Positions 45,469-55,294 of a stretch of DNA of 64,000 nucleotides are shown here, in pieces. Under the pieces are notes generated by a model, which saw only the letters and a program-made list of their open reading frames with translations, did no database searches and was not told the origin of the DNA. The stretch is from Sphingomonas sanguinis (GTDB lineage: Bacteria; Pseudomonadota; Alphaproteobacteria; Sphingomonadales; Sphingomonadaceae): contig NZ_LDTE01000010.1 of NCBI RefSeq assembly GCF_001476905.1, positions 62,001 through 126,000 on the forward strand. Direction: 5' to 3'. A program made the position numbers and the translations under genes. Numbering within the stretch: the first letter of the stretch is position 1; the number at the start of each line of letters is the position of its first letter.

Positions 45469-47577
45469 TTGATCCTCGCTATCGTCTTCCTGCCGTTGCT
45501 GGCCGCCGCCATTGCGGGGTTCGGCAACAAGGCCATCGGGAACGTGCCCGCCAAGGTCGTCACGACCGGCGCGCTGTTCATCTCCTGTGCTCTCTCATGG
45601 CCGATCTTCATCGGCTATCTGGCGGGCCATAATGTCGCGACGGTGACGCCGGTGCTCCACTGGATCACCAGCGGGGCCATGTCGGTCGACTGGGCGCTGC
45701 GCGTCGACTCGCTGACCGCGATCATGCTGGTGGTCATCACCAGCGTCTCGGCGCTCGTCCACCTCTACAGCTGGGGCTATATGAGCGAGGAGCCGGATCA
45801 GCCGCGCTTCTTCGCCTATCTTTGCCTCTTCACCTTCGCGATGCTGATGCTGGTGACGGCGGACAATCTGGTCCAGATGTTCTTCGGCTGGGAAGGCGTG
45901 GGTCTCGCGTCCTACCTGCTGATCGGCTTCTGGTTCCGTAAGCCCTCGGCCAATGCGGCTGCGATCAAGGCGTTTGTCGTCAACCGCGTTGGCGACCTCG
46001 GTTTCATGCTCGGTATCTTCGGCACCTTCCTGGTGTTCGGGACCGTCTCGATCCCGGCGATCCTGGCGGCGGCCCCCGGCATGGCGGGCTCGACCATCGG
46101 CTTCCTGGGCTATCGGTTCGACACGATGACCGTGCTCTGCCTGCTGCTGTTCGTCGGCGCGATGGGCAAGTCGGCGCAACTCGGCCTCCACACCTGGCTG
46201 CCGGACGCGATGGAAGGCCCGACCCCGGTTTCGGCGCTGATCCACGCGGCGACGATGGTCACCGCGGGCGTGTTCATGGTGTGCCGCCTGTCGCCGATGT
46301 TCGAAACCTCGCCGACCGCTCTGGGTGTCATCACCGTAATCGGTGCGTGCACCTGCTTCTTTGCCGCGACCGTCGGCACGGTGCAGACCGACATCAAGCG
46401 CGTCATCGCCTATTCGACCTGTTCGCAGCTCGGCTACATGTTCTTCGCGGCCGGCGTCGGCGCCTATGGTGCGGCGATGTTCCACCTGTTCACGCACGCC
46501 TTCTTCAAGGCGCTGCTGTTCCTGGGTGCGGGCTCGGTGATCCATGCCATGCACCATGAGCAGGACATGCGCTATTATGGCGGCCTGCGTCGTCATATCC
46601 CGCTCACCTTCTGGGCGATGATGATGGGCACGCTGGCGATCACCGGCGTCGGTATCCCGGCTCTGTTCGGCAATCCGATGGCGTTCGGCTTCGCGGGCTT
46701 CCATTCGAAGGACGCGATCATCGAAGTCGCCTATGCGGGTGGTTCGGGCTTTGCCTTCTGGGCGGGCGTGATCGCCGCGCTGCTGACCAGCTTCTATTCG
46801 TGGCGCCTGATGTTCCTGACCTTCTGGGGCAAGCCGCGCTGGACCGGGTCGGAGCATATCCAGCACGCGATCCATGACGCGCACGGCCACGGCCATGACG
46901 ATCATACGCACGGCCACGCTCATGATGCGCATCACAACGACGCGCATTCGGAAGATGCCGGTCACGAGCCGCATACCCACGACGCGGGTCATCACGATGT
47001 GCCGGAAGGCACCGGCGGTTATCATCCGCATGAGAGCCCGCTGGTCATGCTGATCCCGCTGATCGTCCTGTCGATCGGTGCGATCGCGGCGGGCTTCGTC
47101 TTCCATGGCTGGTTCATCGAGCCGGAAGCGGGCGAAAGCTATTGGAAGGGCGCGATCGCCTTCAACGAGCATCTGATGCACTCGATGCACGGCGTGCCGG
47201 TTTGGGTGAAGCTGTCGGCGACGGTGGTGATGCTGCTCGGTCTGCTGACCGCGTATCTGACCTATATCCGTGCCCCGGAGTTTCCGGCCAAGTTCGCGGA
47301 CCAGTTCCGCATCCTGTACCGCTTCCTCCTCAACAAATGGTATTTCGACGAGATCTACCATTTCCTCTTCGTGCGCCCCGCCTTCGCGATCGGCCGGTTG
47401 CTGTGGCACCGTGGCGACGAGAAGACGATCGACCGCTTCGGCCCCAATGGTGTCGCCTGGCTCGTCCAGCTCGGCAGCAAGGGTGCGGCGCGCTTCCAGA
47501 CGGGATACCTCTACAGCTATGCCTTCGTCATGTTGATCGGCCTGACCGCGGCCGTCACCTGGGCCATTTTGGGTTGA
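45469..47577 (+). CDS. nuoL: NADH-quinone oxidoreductase subunit L, with His-rich loop
   Basis: A 702-residue antiporter-like subunit with about sixteen hydrophobic segments and the long lateral helix. Core motifs include [38 protein letters not shown] and [18 protein letters not shown] start at 45469. Residues 463-521, between membrane segments, contain 20 histidines ([20 protein letters not shown] and beyond), a stretch that looks like a metal-binding loop. The rest is ordinary NuoL. Confidence 0.96.
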   Translation: MILAIVFLPLLAAAIAGFGNKAIGNVPAKVVTTGALFISCALSWPIFIGYLAGHNVATVTPVLHWITSGAMSVDWALRVDSLTAIMLVVITSVSALVHLYSWGYMSEEPDQPRFFAYLCLFTFAMLMLVTADNLVQMFFGWEGVGLASYLLIGFWFRKPSANAAAIKAFVVNRVGDLGFMLGIFGTFLVFGTVSIPAILAAAPGMAGSTIGFLGYRFDTMTVLCLLLFVGAMGKSAQLGLHTWLPDAMEGPTPVSALIHAATMVTAGVFMVCRLSPMFETSPTALGVITVIGACTCFFAATVGTVQTDIKRVIAYSTCSQLGYMFFAAGVGAYGAAMFHLFTHAFFKALLFLGAGSVIHAMHHEQDMRYYGGLRRHIPLTFWAMMMGTLAITGVGIPALFGNPMAFGFAGFHSKDAIIEVAYAGGSGFAFWAGVIAALLTSFYSWRLMFLTFWGKPRWTGSEHIQHAIHDAHGHGHDDHTHGHAHDAHHNDAHSEDAGHEPHTHDAGHHDVPEGTGGYHPHESPLVMLIPLIVLSIGAIAAGFVFHGWFIEPEAGESYWKGAIAFNEHLMHSMHGVPVWVKLSATVVMLLGLLTAYLTYIRAPEFPAKFADQFRILYRFLLNKWYFDEIYHFLFVRPAFAIGRLLWHRGDEKTIDRFGPNGVAWLVQLGSKGAARFQTGYLYSYAFVMLIGLTAAVTWAILG

Positions 47578-47584
47578 TCGCGTG

Positions 47585-49135
47585 ATGCAGGGCTTCCCGA
47601 TCCTCTCCGTCATGCTGGCGGTCCCGGCTGTTGCCGCGATCGCCTGCCTTTTCCTCTCCGCGCAGGGGGCTCGCCTGCTGGCGCTCGCCGCCACGCTGAT
47701 CGATTTCGCCCTGGGCATCGTGCTCTGGACGCAGTTCGATGTGGGCGGCGCCCAGTGGCAGTTCGTCGAACATGCCCCCGGCATCTTCGGCCCGTTCGGC
47801 TGGTCGCTCGGCATCGATGGTTTCGCGCTGCTGCTGATCATGCTCAGCGTGTTCCTGATGCCGATCTGCATCGGCGCCAGCTGGCGCGCGATCGACAAGC
47901 GGGTCCCGGAATATATGGGCCTGTTCCTGTTCACCGAAGTGCTGATGATCGGCACCTTCGCGGCGCAGGACCTGTTCCTCTTCTACGTCTTCTTCGAGGC
48001 TGGTTTGATCCCGATGTATCTGATCATCGGTATCTGGGGCGGGGCGAACCGCATCTACGCGTCGTACAAGTTCTTCCTGTACACGCTGCTCGGCTCGCTG
48101 CTGATGTTCGTCGCGATGCTCTATATGGCACGCACGGCGGGCACGACCTCGATCCCGGCGCTTCTCGCCTATGACTTCCCGGCCTCGGTCCAGACCTGGT
48201 TGTGGATCGCCTTCTTCGCCTCGTTCGCGGTCAAGATGCCGATGTGGCCGGTCCACACCTGGCTTCCCGACGCGCACGTGCAGGCGCCGACGGCGGGTTC
48301 CGTCATCCTGGCGGGCGTGCTGCTGAAGCTTGGCGGTTACGGCTTCCTGCGCTTCCTGCTGCCGATGTTCCCGGAGGCGAGCGGCCAGCTGACCTGGCTG
48401 ATCTTCGGCCTGTCGGCGGTCGCGGTGATCTATGCCTCGCTGGTCGCGCTGGTGCAGTCCGACATGAAGAAGCTGATCGCCTATTCGTCGGTCGCGCACA
48501 TGGCGATCGTGACCATCGGCCTTTATGCCTTCAACCAGCAGGGCATCGAGGGCGCGATGATCATGATGCTCAGCCACGGTCTGGTGTCGGGCGCGCTCTT
48601 CCTGTGCGTCGGCGTCATCTATGATCGTCTGCACACCCGTGAGATCGCGCGTTACGGCGGCCTGTCGATCAACATGCCCAAATATGCCGTGCTGTTCCTG
48701 TTCTTCACCATGGCGTCGATCGGTCTACCGGGCACCAGCGGCTTCGTCGCCGAGTTCCTGTCGCTGATGGGCACCTATCAGGTGTCGACCTGGACCGCGC
48801 TGCTCTGCACCACCGGCATCATCCTGGGTGCGGCGTATATGCTCTATCTCTACCGGCGGGTCGCCTATGGCGAGATCAAGTCGGACGAGGTGGCGGCCAT
48901 GCCGGACCTGTCGAGCCGTGAGCTGTGGCTACTTGCCCCGATTGCGGCGGTGACGCTGTGGATGGGTGTCTATCCGGAGAGCTTCCTGGCGCCGATGCGC
49001 AAGGATGTGCAGGTTCTGCTCCAGCGGATCGACCGGGCGAATCCCGGTTCGGACAGCCGTCCGACCGCCGGTAACCCCGCGCTCGCCACCACCCATGCCC
49101 CTGAGCACCAAGCTGCGCACGGGGAGGCGCACTGA
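47585..49135 (+). CDS. nuoM: NADH-quinone oxidoreductase subunit M
   Basis: A 516-residue antiporter-like proton-pumping subunit. Family motifs are LFFYVFFEAGLIPMYLIIGI, HTWLPDAHVQAPTAGSVILA and KKLIAYSSVAHMAIVTIG. The start is ATG 47585; a GTG one codon earlier is equally possible. The C-terminus is a short Ala/His-rich tail. TGATG couples it to nuoN. Confidence 0.97.
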   Translation: MQGFPILSVMLAVPAVAAIACLFLSAQGARLLALAATLIDFALGIVLWTQFDVGGAQWQFVEHAPGIFGPFGWSLGIDGFALLLIMLSVFLMPICIGASWRAIDKRVPEYMGLFLFTEVLMIGTFAAQDLFLFYVFFEAGLIPMYLIIGIWGGANRIYASYKFFLYTLLGSLLMFVAMLYMARTAGTTSIPALLAYDFPASVQTWLWIAFFASFAVKMPMWPVHTWLPDAHVQAPTAGSVILAGVLLKLGGYGFLRFLLPMFPEASGQLTWLIFGLSAVAVIYASLVALVQSDMKKLIAYSSVAHMAIVTIGLYAFNQQGIEGAMIMMLSHGLVSGALFLCVGVIYDRLHTREIARYGGLSINMPKYAVLFLFFTMASIGLPGTSGFVAEFLSLMGTYQVSTWTALLCTTGIILGAAYMLYLYRRVAYGEIKSDEVAAMPDLSSRELWLLAPIAAVTLWMGVYPESFLAPMRKDVQVLLQRIDRANPGSDSRPTAGNPALATTHAPEHQAAHGEAH

Positions 49136-50598
49136 TGAGCTATTCGTTGAACCTTTTGATGGTCCTGCCCGAGCTGGTGCTGACCCTCGGCGCGATCGCG
49201 CTGATGCTCGTCGCTGCCTGGGGCGGAACGAACGCCACGCGCGGCATCTCGATCGCGGCGGTGTTCGTACTGGCGGGGGCGATGGTCGCGCTGGCCGGTC
49301 CGGCGACCACGGGCGGGCTCGCCTTTGGCGGTCTGTACCGCGCCGACGCCTTTGCCGGTTTCGCCAAGGTCCTGATCTATCTGGCGACCGCGGTGGCGAT
49401 CATCATGGCGCCGCGCTTCTTCGCCCGCTCGCCGGGTGAGGATCTGCGTCCCGAATATCCCATCCTGATGCTGCTCTCGTCGGTCGGCATGGGCATGATG
49501 GTGTCGGCGGGCGATCTGCTGACGCTGTATGTCGGTCTCGAACTGCAGAGCCTGTCGGCCTATGTGCTGGCGAGCTTCATGCGTCGCGACGGTCGTTCGG
49601 CCGAAGCGGGCCTAAAGTATTTCGTCCTCGGCGCGCTCGCCTCGGGCATTCTGCTTTACGGCATCTCGCTGGTTTACGGCTTCTCGGGTTCGACCGACTT
49701 CGCCCAGATCGCCCTGGCCTATGGTCGTGATGCCGCCGCTGGCACGCGCTCGCTGGGCCTGATGTTCGGTCTGGTGTTCGTGTTCGCCGGTCTCGCGTTC
49801 AAGATGTCCGCGGTGCCGTTCCACATGTGGACCCCGGACGTCTATGAAGGCGCGCCGACCCCGGTGACGGCCTTCTTTGCCTCGGCCCCCAAGGTCGCGG
49901 CGATGGCGCTGGCGGTACGTGTCGCCGTCGAGGCGATGGGTTCGGCCGCGCAGCAGTGGCAGCAGATCGTGACCTTCGCCGCGCTGGCGTCGATCATCCT
50001 GGGTGCGGTTGCGGCGATCGGGCAGACCAACATCAAGCGGCTGCTCGCTTACTCGTCGATCAACAATGTCGGTTTCGCGCTCATCGGTCTGGCGGCGGGT
50101 ACGGCACAGGGTGTCGCGGCGGTGCTGACCTATCTGACCATCTATGTCATCATGACGCTGGGTGCGTTCCTGATCGTCATCCGTATGCGTGACGAGAATG
50201 GCAACCCGCTGGAGTCGATCGCCAGCCTGTCGGGTCTGTCGCGCACGCGTCCGGGCCTGGCCTGGGCGATGGCCTTCTTTATGTTCTCGGTCGCGGGCAT
50301 TCCGCCGCTGCTCGGCTTCTATGCCAAGTTCGCGGTGTTCAATGCGGCGGTCGCGGCGGGCCTGTTCCCCCTGGCAGTGATCGGTGTCGTCGCCTCGGTG
50401 ATCGGTGCCTTCTACTATCTGCGCATCGTCAAGACGATGTTCTTCGACGAGCCGGTCGGCTCCTGGGCCAATACCGAGGCCGAACCGGTCGAGAGCGGCC
50501 TGATCGCGCTGTCGGCGCTGTTCGTATCGCCGGTCGGCTATCTGGCGATCCCGCTGCTCGGCGCATGGTCGCTGGCGGCGGCACGGGCGCTGTTCTGA
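49135..50598 (+). CDS. nuoN: NADH-quinone oxidoreductase subunit N
   Basis: A 487-residue antiporter-like subunit and the last complex I gene. Motifs include LYVGLELQSLSAYVLASFMR, PFHMWTPDVYEGAPTPVTAF and KRLLAYSSINNVGFALIG. TGATG overlap with nuoM. The biotin ligase gene begins at or just inside its stop, so the transcript probably continues. Confidence 0.97.
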   Translation: MSYSLNLLMVLPELVLTLGAIALMLVAAWGGTNATRGISIAAVFVLAGAMVALAGPATTGGLAFGGLYRADAFAGFAKVLIYLATAVAIIMAPRFFARSPGEDLRPEYPILMLLSSVGMGMMVSAGDLLTLYVGLELQSLSAYVLASFMRRDGRSAEAGLKYFVLGALASGILLYGISLVYGFSGSTDFAQIALAYGRDAAAGTRSLGLMFGLVFVFAGLAFKMSAVPFHMWTPDVYEGAPTPVTAFFASAPKVAAMALAVRVAVEAMGSAAQQWQQIVTFAALASIILGAVAAIGQTNIKRLLAYSSINNVGFALIGLAAGTAQGVAAVLTYLTIYVIMTLGAFLIVIRMRDENGNPLESIASLSGLSRTRPGLAWAMAFFMFSVAGIPPLLGFYAKFAVFNAAVAAGLFPLAVIGVVASVIGAFYYLRIVKTMFFDEPVGSWANTEAEPVESGLIALSALFVSPVGYLAIPLLGAWSLAAARALF

Positions 50599-50603
50599 GC
50601 CGA

Positions 50604-51308
50604 TTGCTCCACGTCCCGGAAACGGGATCGACCAATGCCGATCTTCGCCAGCTTGCGGAAGCGGGCGGCGAAGACGGCCTTTGGCTCCGCGCCGACCGCC
50701 AGACGGCGGGGCGCGGACGCCAAGGGCGGGACTGGTCCTCGCCATCCGGCAACTTCTATGGATCGACCCTGGTACGGCTGCGCCCCGGCGATCCGATGGC
50801 GGCCACGCTGGCGCTGGTCGCGGCGGTGGCGATCGAAGAGGCGGTTCGCGCCTGCCTGCCCGATATCGGCGCGCGCCTGGCGCTCAAATGGCCCAATGAC
50901 CTGTTGATCGACGGTGCGAAACTGTCGGGTATTCTGTTGGAGCGCACCGGCGATGCGATCGTCATCGGCATGGGGATCAATCTGGCGTCGGCCCCGCAGC
51001 TATCCGATCGCGCCACGACCGCGCTGGGCGATCATGGCGTCGCTGTCCCGCCCGCGGAAATGCAGGCGCTCCTTGCCGATGCGATGACCCGCTGGGTCGC
51101 GATCTGGCGGACGCAGGGGCTGGCCGCCGTCATCGCACGCTGGGAAGCGCGCGCGCATCCGCGCGGCACCCCGCTCACCGCCAGACTGCCCGATGGGCAG
51201 GTGCTGACCGGCACCTTCGATGGTTTGGCGAGCGACGGCGCGCTTCGGCTCGGCTTGGCGGACGGCTCGGCGCATGTCATCCATGCTGGCGATATCTTCC
51301 TGGTCTGA
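50604..51308 (+). CDS. birA: biotin--[acetyl-CoA-carboxylase] ligase, without HTH domain
   Basis: A group I biotin ligase of about 234 residues that attaches biotin to the carboxyl-carrier protein. Motifs are ETGSTNADLRQLAEAGGEDG, the biotinyl-AMP loop GRGRQGRDW, KWPNDLLIDGAKLSGILLE and a C-terminal SH3-like domain. It lacks the DNA-binding domain of E. coli BirA. The start is unclear: TTG 50604 gives the usual N-terminus, CTG 50595 would overlap the nuoN stop, and ATG 50565 lies within nuoN. The nuo-birA-coaX-rnj order is common in alphaproteobacteria. Confidence 0.9.
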   Translation: MLHVPETGSTNADLRQLAEAGGEDGLWLRADRQTAGRGRQGRDWSSPSGNFYGSTLVRLRPGDPMAATLALVAAVAIEEAVRACLPDIGARLALKWPNDLLIDGAKLSGILLERTGDAIVIGMGINLASAPQLSDRATTALGDHGVAVPPAEMQALLADAMTRWVAIWRTQGLAAVIARWEARAHPRGTPLTARLPDGQVLTGTFDGLASDGALRLGLADGSAHVIHAGDIFLV

Positions 51309-51317
51309 GGGACTTTC

Positions 51318-52100
51318 ATGCTGCTTGCCATCGATGCCGGGAACACGAACGTGGTCTTCGCGCTGCTCGACGGGCGGACGATCAAGGGCCGCTGGCGCAT
51401 CGCGACCGACCCGCGCCGCACGGGCGACGAATATGCGGTGTGGCTGAGCCAGCTGCTCGCGCTGGAAGGCTATGCGCGCGAGGACGTGACCGGCGTCATC
51501 ATCGCCACCGTCGTGCCGCGCGCGCTCCACAATCTTCAGGTGCTGGCGCAGAAATATTTCAAGGTCGACCCGCTGATCGCCGGACGCGCGCCGGTGGAGT
51601 GGGGGATCGCCATCGACGTCGACGAACCCGCCTCGCTGGGCGCGGACCGGGCGGTCAACACGATCGCGGCGCATGCGCTCTATCCCGGTGACCTCATCAC
51701 GATCGACTTCGGCACCGCGACGACCTTCGACATCAGCGACTATCAGGGCGCGTATAAGGGCGGGATCATCGCGCCGGGCATCAACCTGTCGCTCGATGCG
51801 CTGGTGACGGCCGCCGCCAAGCTGCCCCGCATCGCGATCGAGGCCCCGGAAAGCCGCAGCGTCATCGGCCGCAACACGGTCGACCAGATGCATATCGGCA
51901 TCTTCTGGGGCTATGTTGCGATGATCGAGGGGCTGGTCGCGCGGCTGAAGGCGCAGGTCGGTCGCCCGGTGAAAGTGCTGGCGACCGGCGGATTGGCGGC
52001 GCTTTTGAGCCCTCACACCGATGTTTTCGACCATATCGAGCCCGACCTGACCATTCAGGGGCTGGCGATCCTGTGGGAACGCGCCCATATTGCGAACTGA
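51318..52100 (+). CDS. coaX: type III pantothenate kinase
   Basis: A 260-residue kinase of the ASKHA fold doing the first step of CoA synthesis. It has the ATP-loop [44 protein letters not shown] and [21 protein letters not shown] precedes ATG 51318. The type III enzyme needs a monovalent cation and is not inhibited by CoA. It sits nine bases after birA. Confidence 0.95.
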   Translation: MLLAIDAGNTNVVFALLDGRTIKGRWRIATDPRRTGDEYAVWLSQLLALEGYAREDVTGVIIATVVPRALHNLQVLAQKYFKVDPLIAGRAPVEWGIAIDVDEPASLGADRAVNTIAAHALYPGDLITIDFGTATTFDISDYQGAYKGGIIAPGINLSLDALVTAAAKLPRIAIEAPESRSVIGRNTVDQMHIGIFWGYVAMIEGLVARLKAQVGRPVKVLATGGLAALLSPHTDVFDHIEPDLTIQGLAILWERAHIAN

Positions 52101-52238
52101 AGTTTCGGATCGGACAGCCCGCGAAAAGCCGCAGGGCGTCCGTATCCGCGAAAGAATGACCGCGCCCTGACCGGCGCAAAACCTAATGCCCCTGGACCTC
52201 GCTTGCAGCGGGGAGGGGCTTCCATTGTCAGGAAGTGA

Positions 52239-53873
52239 ATGACTCCCAAGAAAGAATTGCTGTTCTGCGCGCTCGGTGGATCGGGCGAAATCGGCATGAA
52301 CGTGAACCTGTACGGCACCGAAGGTAAGTGGGTGATGGTCGATTGTGGCATCACCTTTGCCGATCCGGCCTATCCCGGCATCGACGTGATCCTGCCCGAC
52401 CTCAGCTTCATCGAGGATCGTCTGGACGATCTGGTCGGCATCGTGCTGACCCATGGCCACGAAGACCATATCGGCGCGCTGCCCTATCTGGCCGAAGACC
52501 TGGGCGTGCCGATCTATGCCACCGCCTTCACCGCCGGGCTCGTCCGCGGCAAGCTGGAGGAAGAGGGCAGCGCCAACCGCGTCAAGCTGCGCGTGATGGA
52601 GACGGGCAAGACGTTCGAGGTCGGCCCGTTCGACTTCACCTTCGTGCCGCTGTCGCACTCGATTCCCGAGGCCAATGCACTGCTGATCGAGACCGCGGTC
52701 GGCCGTGTCTTCCATACCGGCGACTGGAAGCTCGACCAGACCCCGGTCATCGGCAAGCCCGCCAGCCCGGCGCAACTGTCGTCGATCGGCGACATGGGCG
52801 TCGACGTGCTGGTGTGCGACTCGACCAACGCCTTCAACACCGAAGCCTCGGGCTCGGAAGCCAGCGTGCGCCCCGGCATCGCCGAGACGGTCGCCAAGGC
52901 CAAGGGGCGCGTCGTCGTGACCACCTTCGCCTCCAACGCCGCGCGTCTGGTGACGCTGGGCGAGGTCGCGAAGGAAACGGGCCGCAAGCTGTGCGTCACC
53001 GGCCGCTCGCTCGACCGGATCCTGAAGGTCGGCAAGGCCTGTGGCTACTTCAAGGGCTTCCCCGAGACGGTCGATCCCGAAACCGCGATGCGACTCCCGA
53101 AGGACCGCGTGCTGATCGTCGCGACCGGCGGCCAGGGCGAGCCGCGCGCGGCGCTGTCGCGCATCGCGGAGGGCAGCCATACGATCCGGCTCGACACTGG
53201 CGACACGGTGATCTTCTCGGCACGCCAGATTCCGGGCAACGAGACGGCGGTCGGCCGTATCCAGAACATCCTGGCGGGCAAGGGCGTCCGCATGGTCACC
53301 GAGCGGCAGGCGCATGTCCATGTCTCGGGCCATCCCGGCCAGCCCGAACTGGCGCAGATGTACAAGTGGTTGCGTCCGCGCACGTTGATGCCCGTCCACG
53401 GCGAGATGCGGCACATGATGGAACATGCCCGCTTTGCGACGACGCAGGGCGTGCCCGCGACGCTGGTCCAGTCGGACGGCGACATCGTCCGCCTGCTGCC
53501 CGGCAATGCGACCAAGATCGGTCAGGCGCCGGTCGGGCGGCTGGTCCTGGACGGTGACGTGATCCTGCCCTCGGACGGCTCGACGATGAACGAGCGGCGC
53601 AAGCTGGCGATCAACGGCCAGATTTCGGTCGGTGTCGCGGTCGCCAAGGGGCGGCTGGTTGGCAGCCCGCAGGTCCGGGTGCAGGGCGTGCCGGTCGAGG
53701 ACGAACGCGATGCCTTCATCGCCGAGGCCATTGCCGCCGCCGCCAAGGCGGTGGACGGCCCGCGCCGCAACACCGACAAGCTGCGCGAGGATATCCGCCT
53801 GTCGGTGCGCAAGGTCGCGACGCGCTGGACCGGCAAGAAGCCGATCGTCGACGTCCTGCTGATCGAGGGCTAA
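52239..53873 (+). CDS. rnj: ribonuclease J
   Basis: A 544-residue metallo-beta-lactamase/beta-CASP nuclease with 5'-exo and endo activity on RNA, used in rRNA and mRNA maturation. The zinc motif THGHEDHIGA is at residues 71-80. Other motifs are HSIPEANAL, HTGDWKLD, VVVTTFASNAARL and the C-terminal HVHVSGHPGQPELAQM. GGAAG lies four bases before ATG 52239. The 138-base gap before it holds a possible leader hairpin (GCCCCT 52188-52193 with AGGGGC 52214-52219) but no gene. Confidence 0.96.
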   Translation: MTPKKELLFCALGGSGEIGMNVNLYGTEGKWVMVDCGITFADPAYPGIDVILPDLSFIEDRLDDLVGIVLTHGHEDHIGALPYLAEDLGVPIYATAFTAGLVRGKLEEEGSANRVKLRVMETGKTFEVGPFDFTFVPLSHSIPEANALLIETAVGRVFHTGDWKLDQTPVIGKPASPAQLSSIGDMGVDVLVCDSTNAFNTEASGSEASVRPGIAETVAKAKGRVVVTTFASNAARLVTLGEVAKETGRKLCVTGRSLDRILKVGKACGYFKGFPETVDPETAMRLPKDRVLIVATGGQGEPRAALSRIAEGSHTIRLDTGDTVIFSARQIPGNETAVGRIQNILAGKGVRMVTERQAHVHVSGHPGQPELAQMYKWLRPRTLMPVHGEMRHMMEHARFATTQGVPATLVQSDGDIVRLLPGNATKIGQAPVGRLVLDGDVILPSDGSTMNERRKLAINGQISVGVAVAKGRLVGSPQVRVQGVPVEDERDAFIAEAIAAAAKAVDGPRRNTDKLREDIRLSVRKVATRWTGKKPIVDVLLIEG

Positions 53874-53876
53874 GCC

Positions 53877-54152
53877 ATGCACTGGACGTCGGCCCTCGCG
53901 ATCTACGTCCTGTTCTGGTTCCTCGCCGTGTTCCTGGTCCTGCCCTTCGGGGTCAGGACCACGCACGAGGTCGGTGCCGAGCATATCCCCGGCACCGCCG
54001 AGAGTGCGCCGCACGTCTTCCTGATCGGGCGCTTCTTCGTTCGCACGACGATCGTCGCGACGGTGATGTTCGTGCTGTTCTATCTGAACTATGTCTATGG
54101 CTGGATCACCGCCGACATGCTCGACTGGAGCGGGGTAAGCCGGGGCGTCTGA
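53877..54152 (+). CDS. DUF1467 small membrane protein
   Basis: A 91-residue protein with two membrane segments (LAIYVLFWFLAVFLVLPFGV and IVATVMFVLFYLNYVYGW) and the DUF1467 core PFGVRTTHEVGAEHIPGTAE. It directly follows rnj, as in many alphaproteobacteria. Function is unknown. Confidence 0.85.
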   Translation: MHWTSALAIYVLFWFLAVFLVLPFGVRTTHEVGAEHIPGTAESAPHVFLIGRFFVRTTIVATVMFVLFYLNYVYGWITADMLDWSGVSRGV

Positions 54153-54153
54153 C

Positions 54154-54879
54154 GTGGCGCGTGCGTCCCGCCTGTTCGATCTGCTTCATCTGCTCCACCG
54201 CCAGAGCGGCGTCGTGTCCGGGCGGCATCTGGCCGAGCGGCTCGGTATCTCGCTTCGTACGCTGTACCGCGATATCGCGACGCTTCAGGCGATGGGTGCG
54301 GATGTCGAGGGCGGGGCAGGGGTGGGATATCGCCTGAAGCCCGGTTTCATGCTGCCGCCGATGAGCTTCCCCGTCGAGGAGGTCGAAGCGCTGGTCCTGG
54401 GAGCGCGCATGGTCGCCGAGCGGGCGGACCCGGCGATGGGGCAGGCGGCGCGTAGTGCTGCCGCGCGGATCATGCGCGCGATGACGCCGGAACAGGCCGA
54501 GGCGATGCGCGGCACCCATTTGTTTATCGGCCCGCACGCCGAGCCTTATGAGGCAAAGGTCGATCCGGCCCCCTTGCGCGCGGCGATCCGCAGCGAGCGA
54601 CGCCTGTCGCTGATATACCGCGATGCGGAGGGGCAGCCTTCCGAACGGATCGTCTGGCCGTTTGCGATCGCCTTGTTCTACAGGGCGGATGTCCTGCTCG
54701 GCTGGTGCGAGTTGCGGAGCGACTATCGGACGTTTCGCATCGACCGGATCGTTGCGGCGCGCGTTCTGGAGGGGCGCTATCCGCGTCGCCGCGCGGTGCT
54801 ACTGCACGAATGGCGAGAGGCGAACGACCTTCCGCTGGAGCGCTTCCTGCTGACGGAAACTGACGCGGGCCTCGCATAG
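54154..54879 (+). CDS. YafY-like HTH/WYL-domain transcriptional regulator
   Basis: A 241-residue protein with an N-terminal HTH_11-type winged helix (RASRLFDLLHLLHRQSGVVS, then LAERLGISLRTLYRDIATLQ) and a C-terminal WYL domain (LSLIYRDAEGQPSERIVWP, then LGWCELRSDYRTFRIDRIVA). WYL proteins sense ligands, often nucleic acids or nucleotides, and control DNA-repair or defence genes. GTG 54154 begins one base after the DUF1467 stop. It precedes a glyoxalase-like gene, the usual partner of YafY-type regulators in sphingomonads; that gene is broken here. Confidence 0.88.
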   Translation: MARASRLFDLLHLLHRQSGVVSGRHLAERLGISLRTLYRDIATLQAMGADVEGGAGVGYRLKPGFMLPPMSFPVEEVEALVLGARMVAERADPAMGQAARSAAARIMRAMTPEQAEAMRGTHLFIGPHAEPYEAKVDPAPLRAAIRSERRLSLIYRDAEGQPSERIVWPFAIALFYRADVLLGWCELRSDYRTFRIDRIVAARVLEGRYPRRRAVLLHEWREANDLPLERFLLTETDAGLA

Positions 54880-54910
54880 GCAAAGGCTTCTCGAACCAAG
54901 GAGCTATGCC

Positions 54911-55281
54911 ATGACCTGTCCGGAAACAACGATCCTGCTGCACGTCGCCGATACGGCCGCCAGCGCGGAATTCTACCGTCAAATTCTAGGCCGTGAGCCG
55001 CTGGATGTCAGCGACGCCTTTGCCCTGTTCGCCCTGTCGCCCGGCCATGCACTGGGACTCTGGCAGCGTGACGTGATCGATCCGCCCTCCGACAGTCCCA
55101 CGGGGAGCATCGAGATCGGGCTCAAGCAGAACCGCCGCGAGGGAGTGGATGCTCGTTACGCCGAATGGGTGCGCAAGGTGTGACGATGCTGATGCCGCCC
55201 ACGGACCGACCCTTCGGGCGAAGCTTTGTCGCGCTCGATCCCGACGGGCATCGGGTGCGGGTCTATGCGCTGAACGGCTGA
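54911..55281 (+). pseudogene. glyoxalase/bleomycin-resistance (VOC) gene, frameshifted
   Basis: From ATG 54911 the frame encodes a VOC-fold start (TTILLHVADTAASAEFYRQI, then FALFALSPGHALGLW) but stops at 55183, just after DARYAEWVRKV. In the frame one base back, from GGT 55168, it continues as GAQGVTMLMPPTDRPFGRSF and ends RVRVYALNG at 55281. Joining the two restores a normal protein of about 123 residues, so one base, probably a G of the run at 55167-55169, is missing. It may be a true mutation or a sequencing error. VOC proteins bind metals and small molecules; the substrate is unknown. Confidence 0.8.
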
Positions 55282-55294
55282 GCGCCGTAGCGAG

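Noticed and set aside
46855..47031. His-rich stretch as a separate repeat or recombination hotspot
   Set aside because: The codons vary (CAT/CAC, GAC/GAT) and no DNA-level repeat unit is exact; it is a protein feature of nuoL.
51000..54014. 1004-residue minus-strand frame opposite birA, coaX and rnj
   Set aside because: Spans three well-identified genes on the other strand; low-complexity shadow composition.
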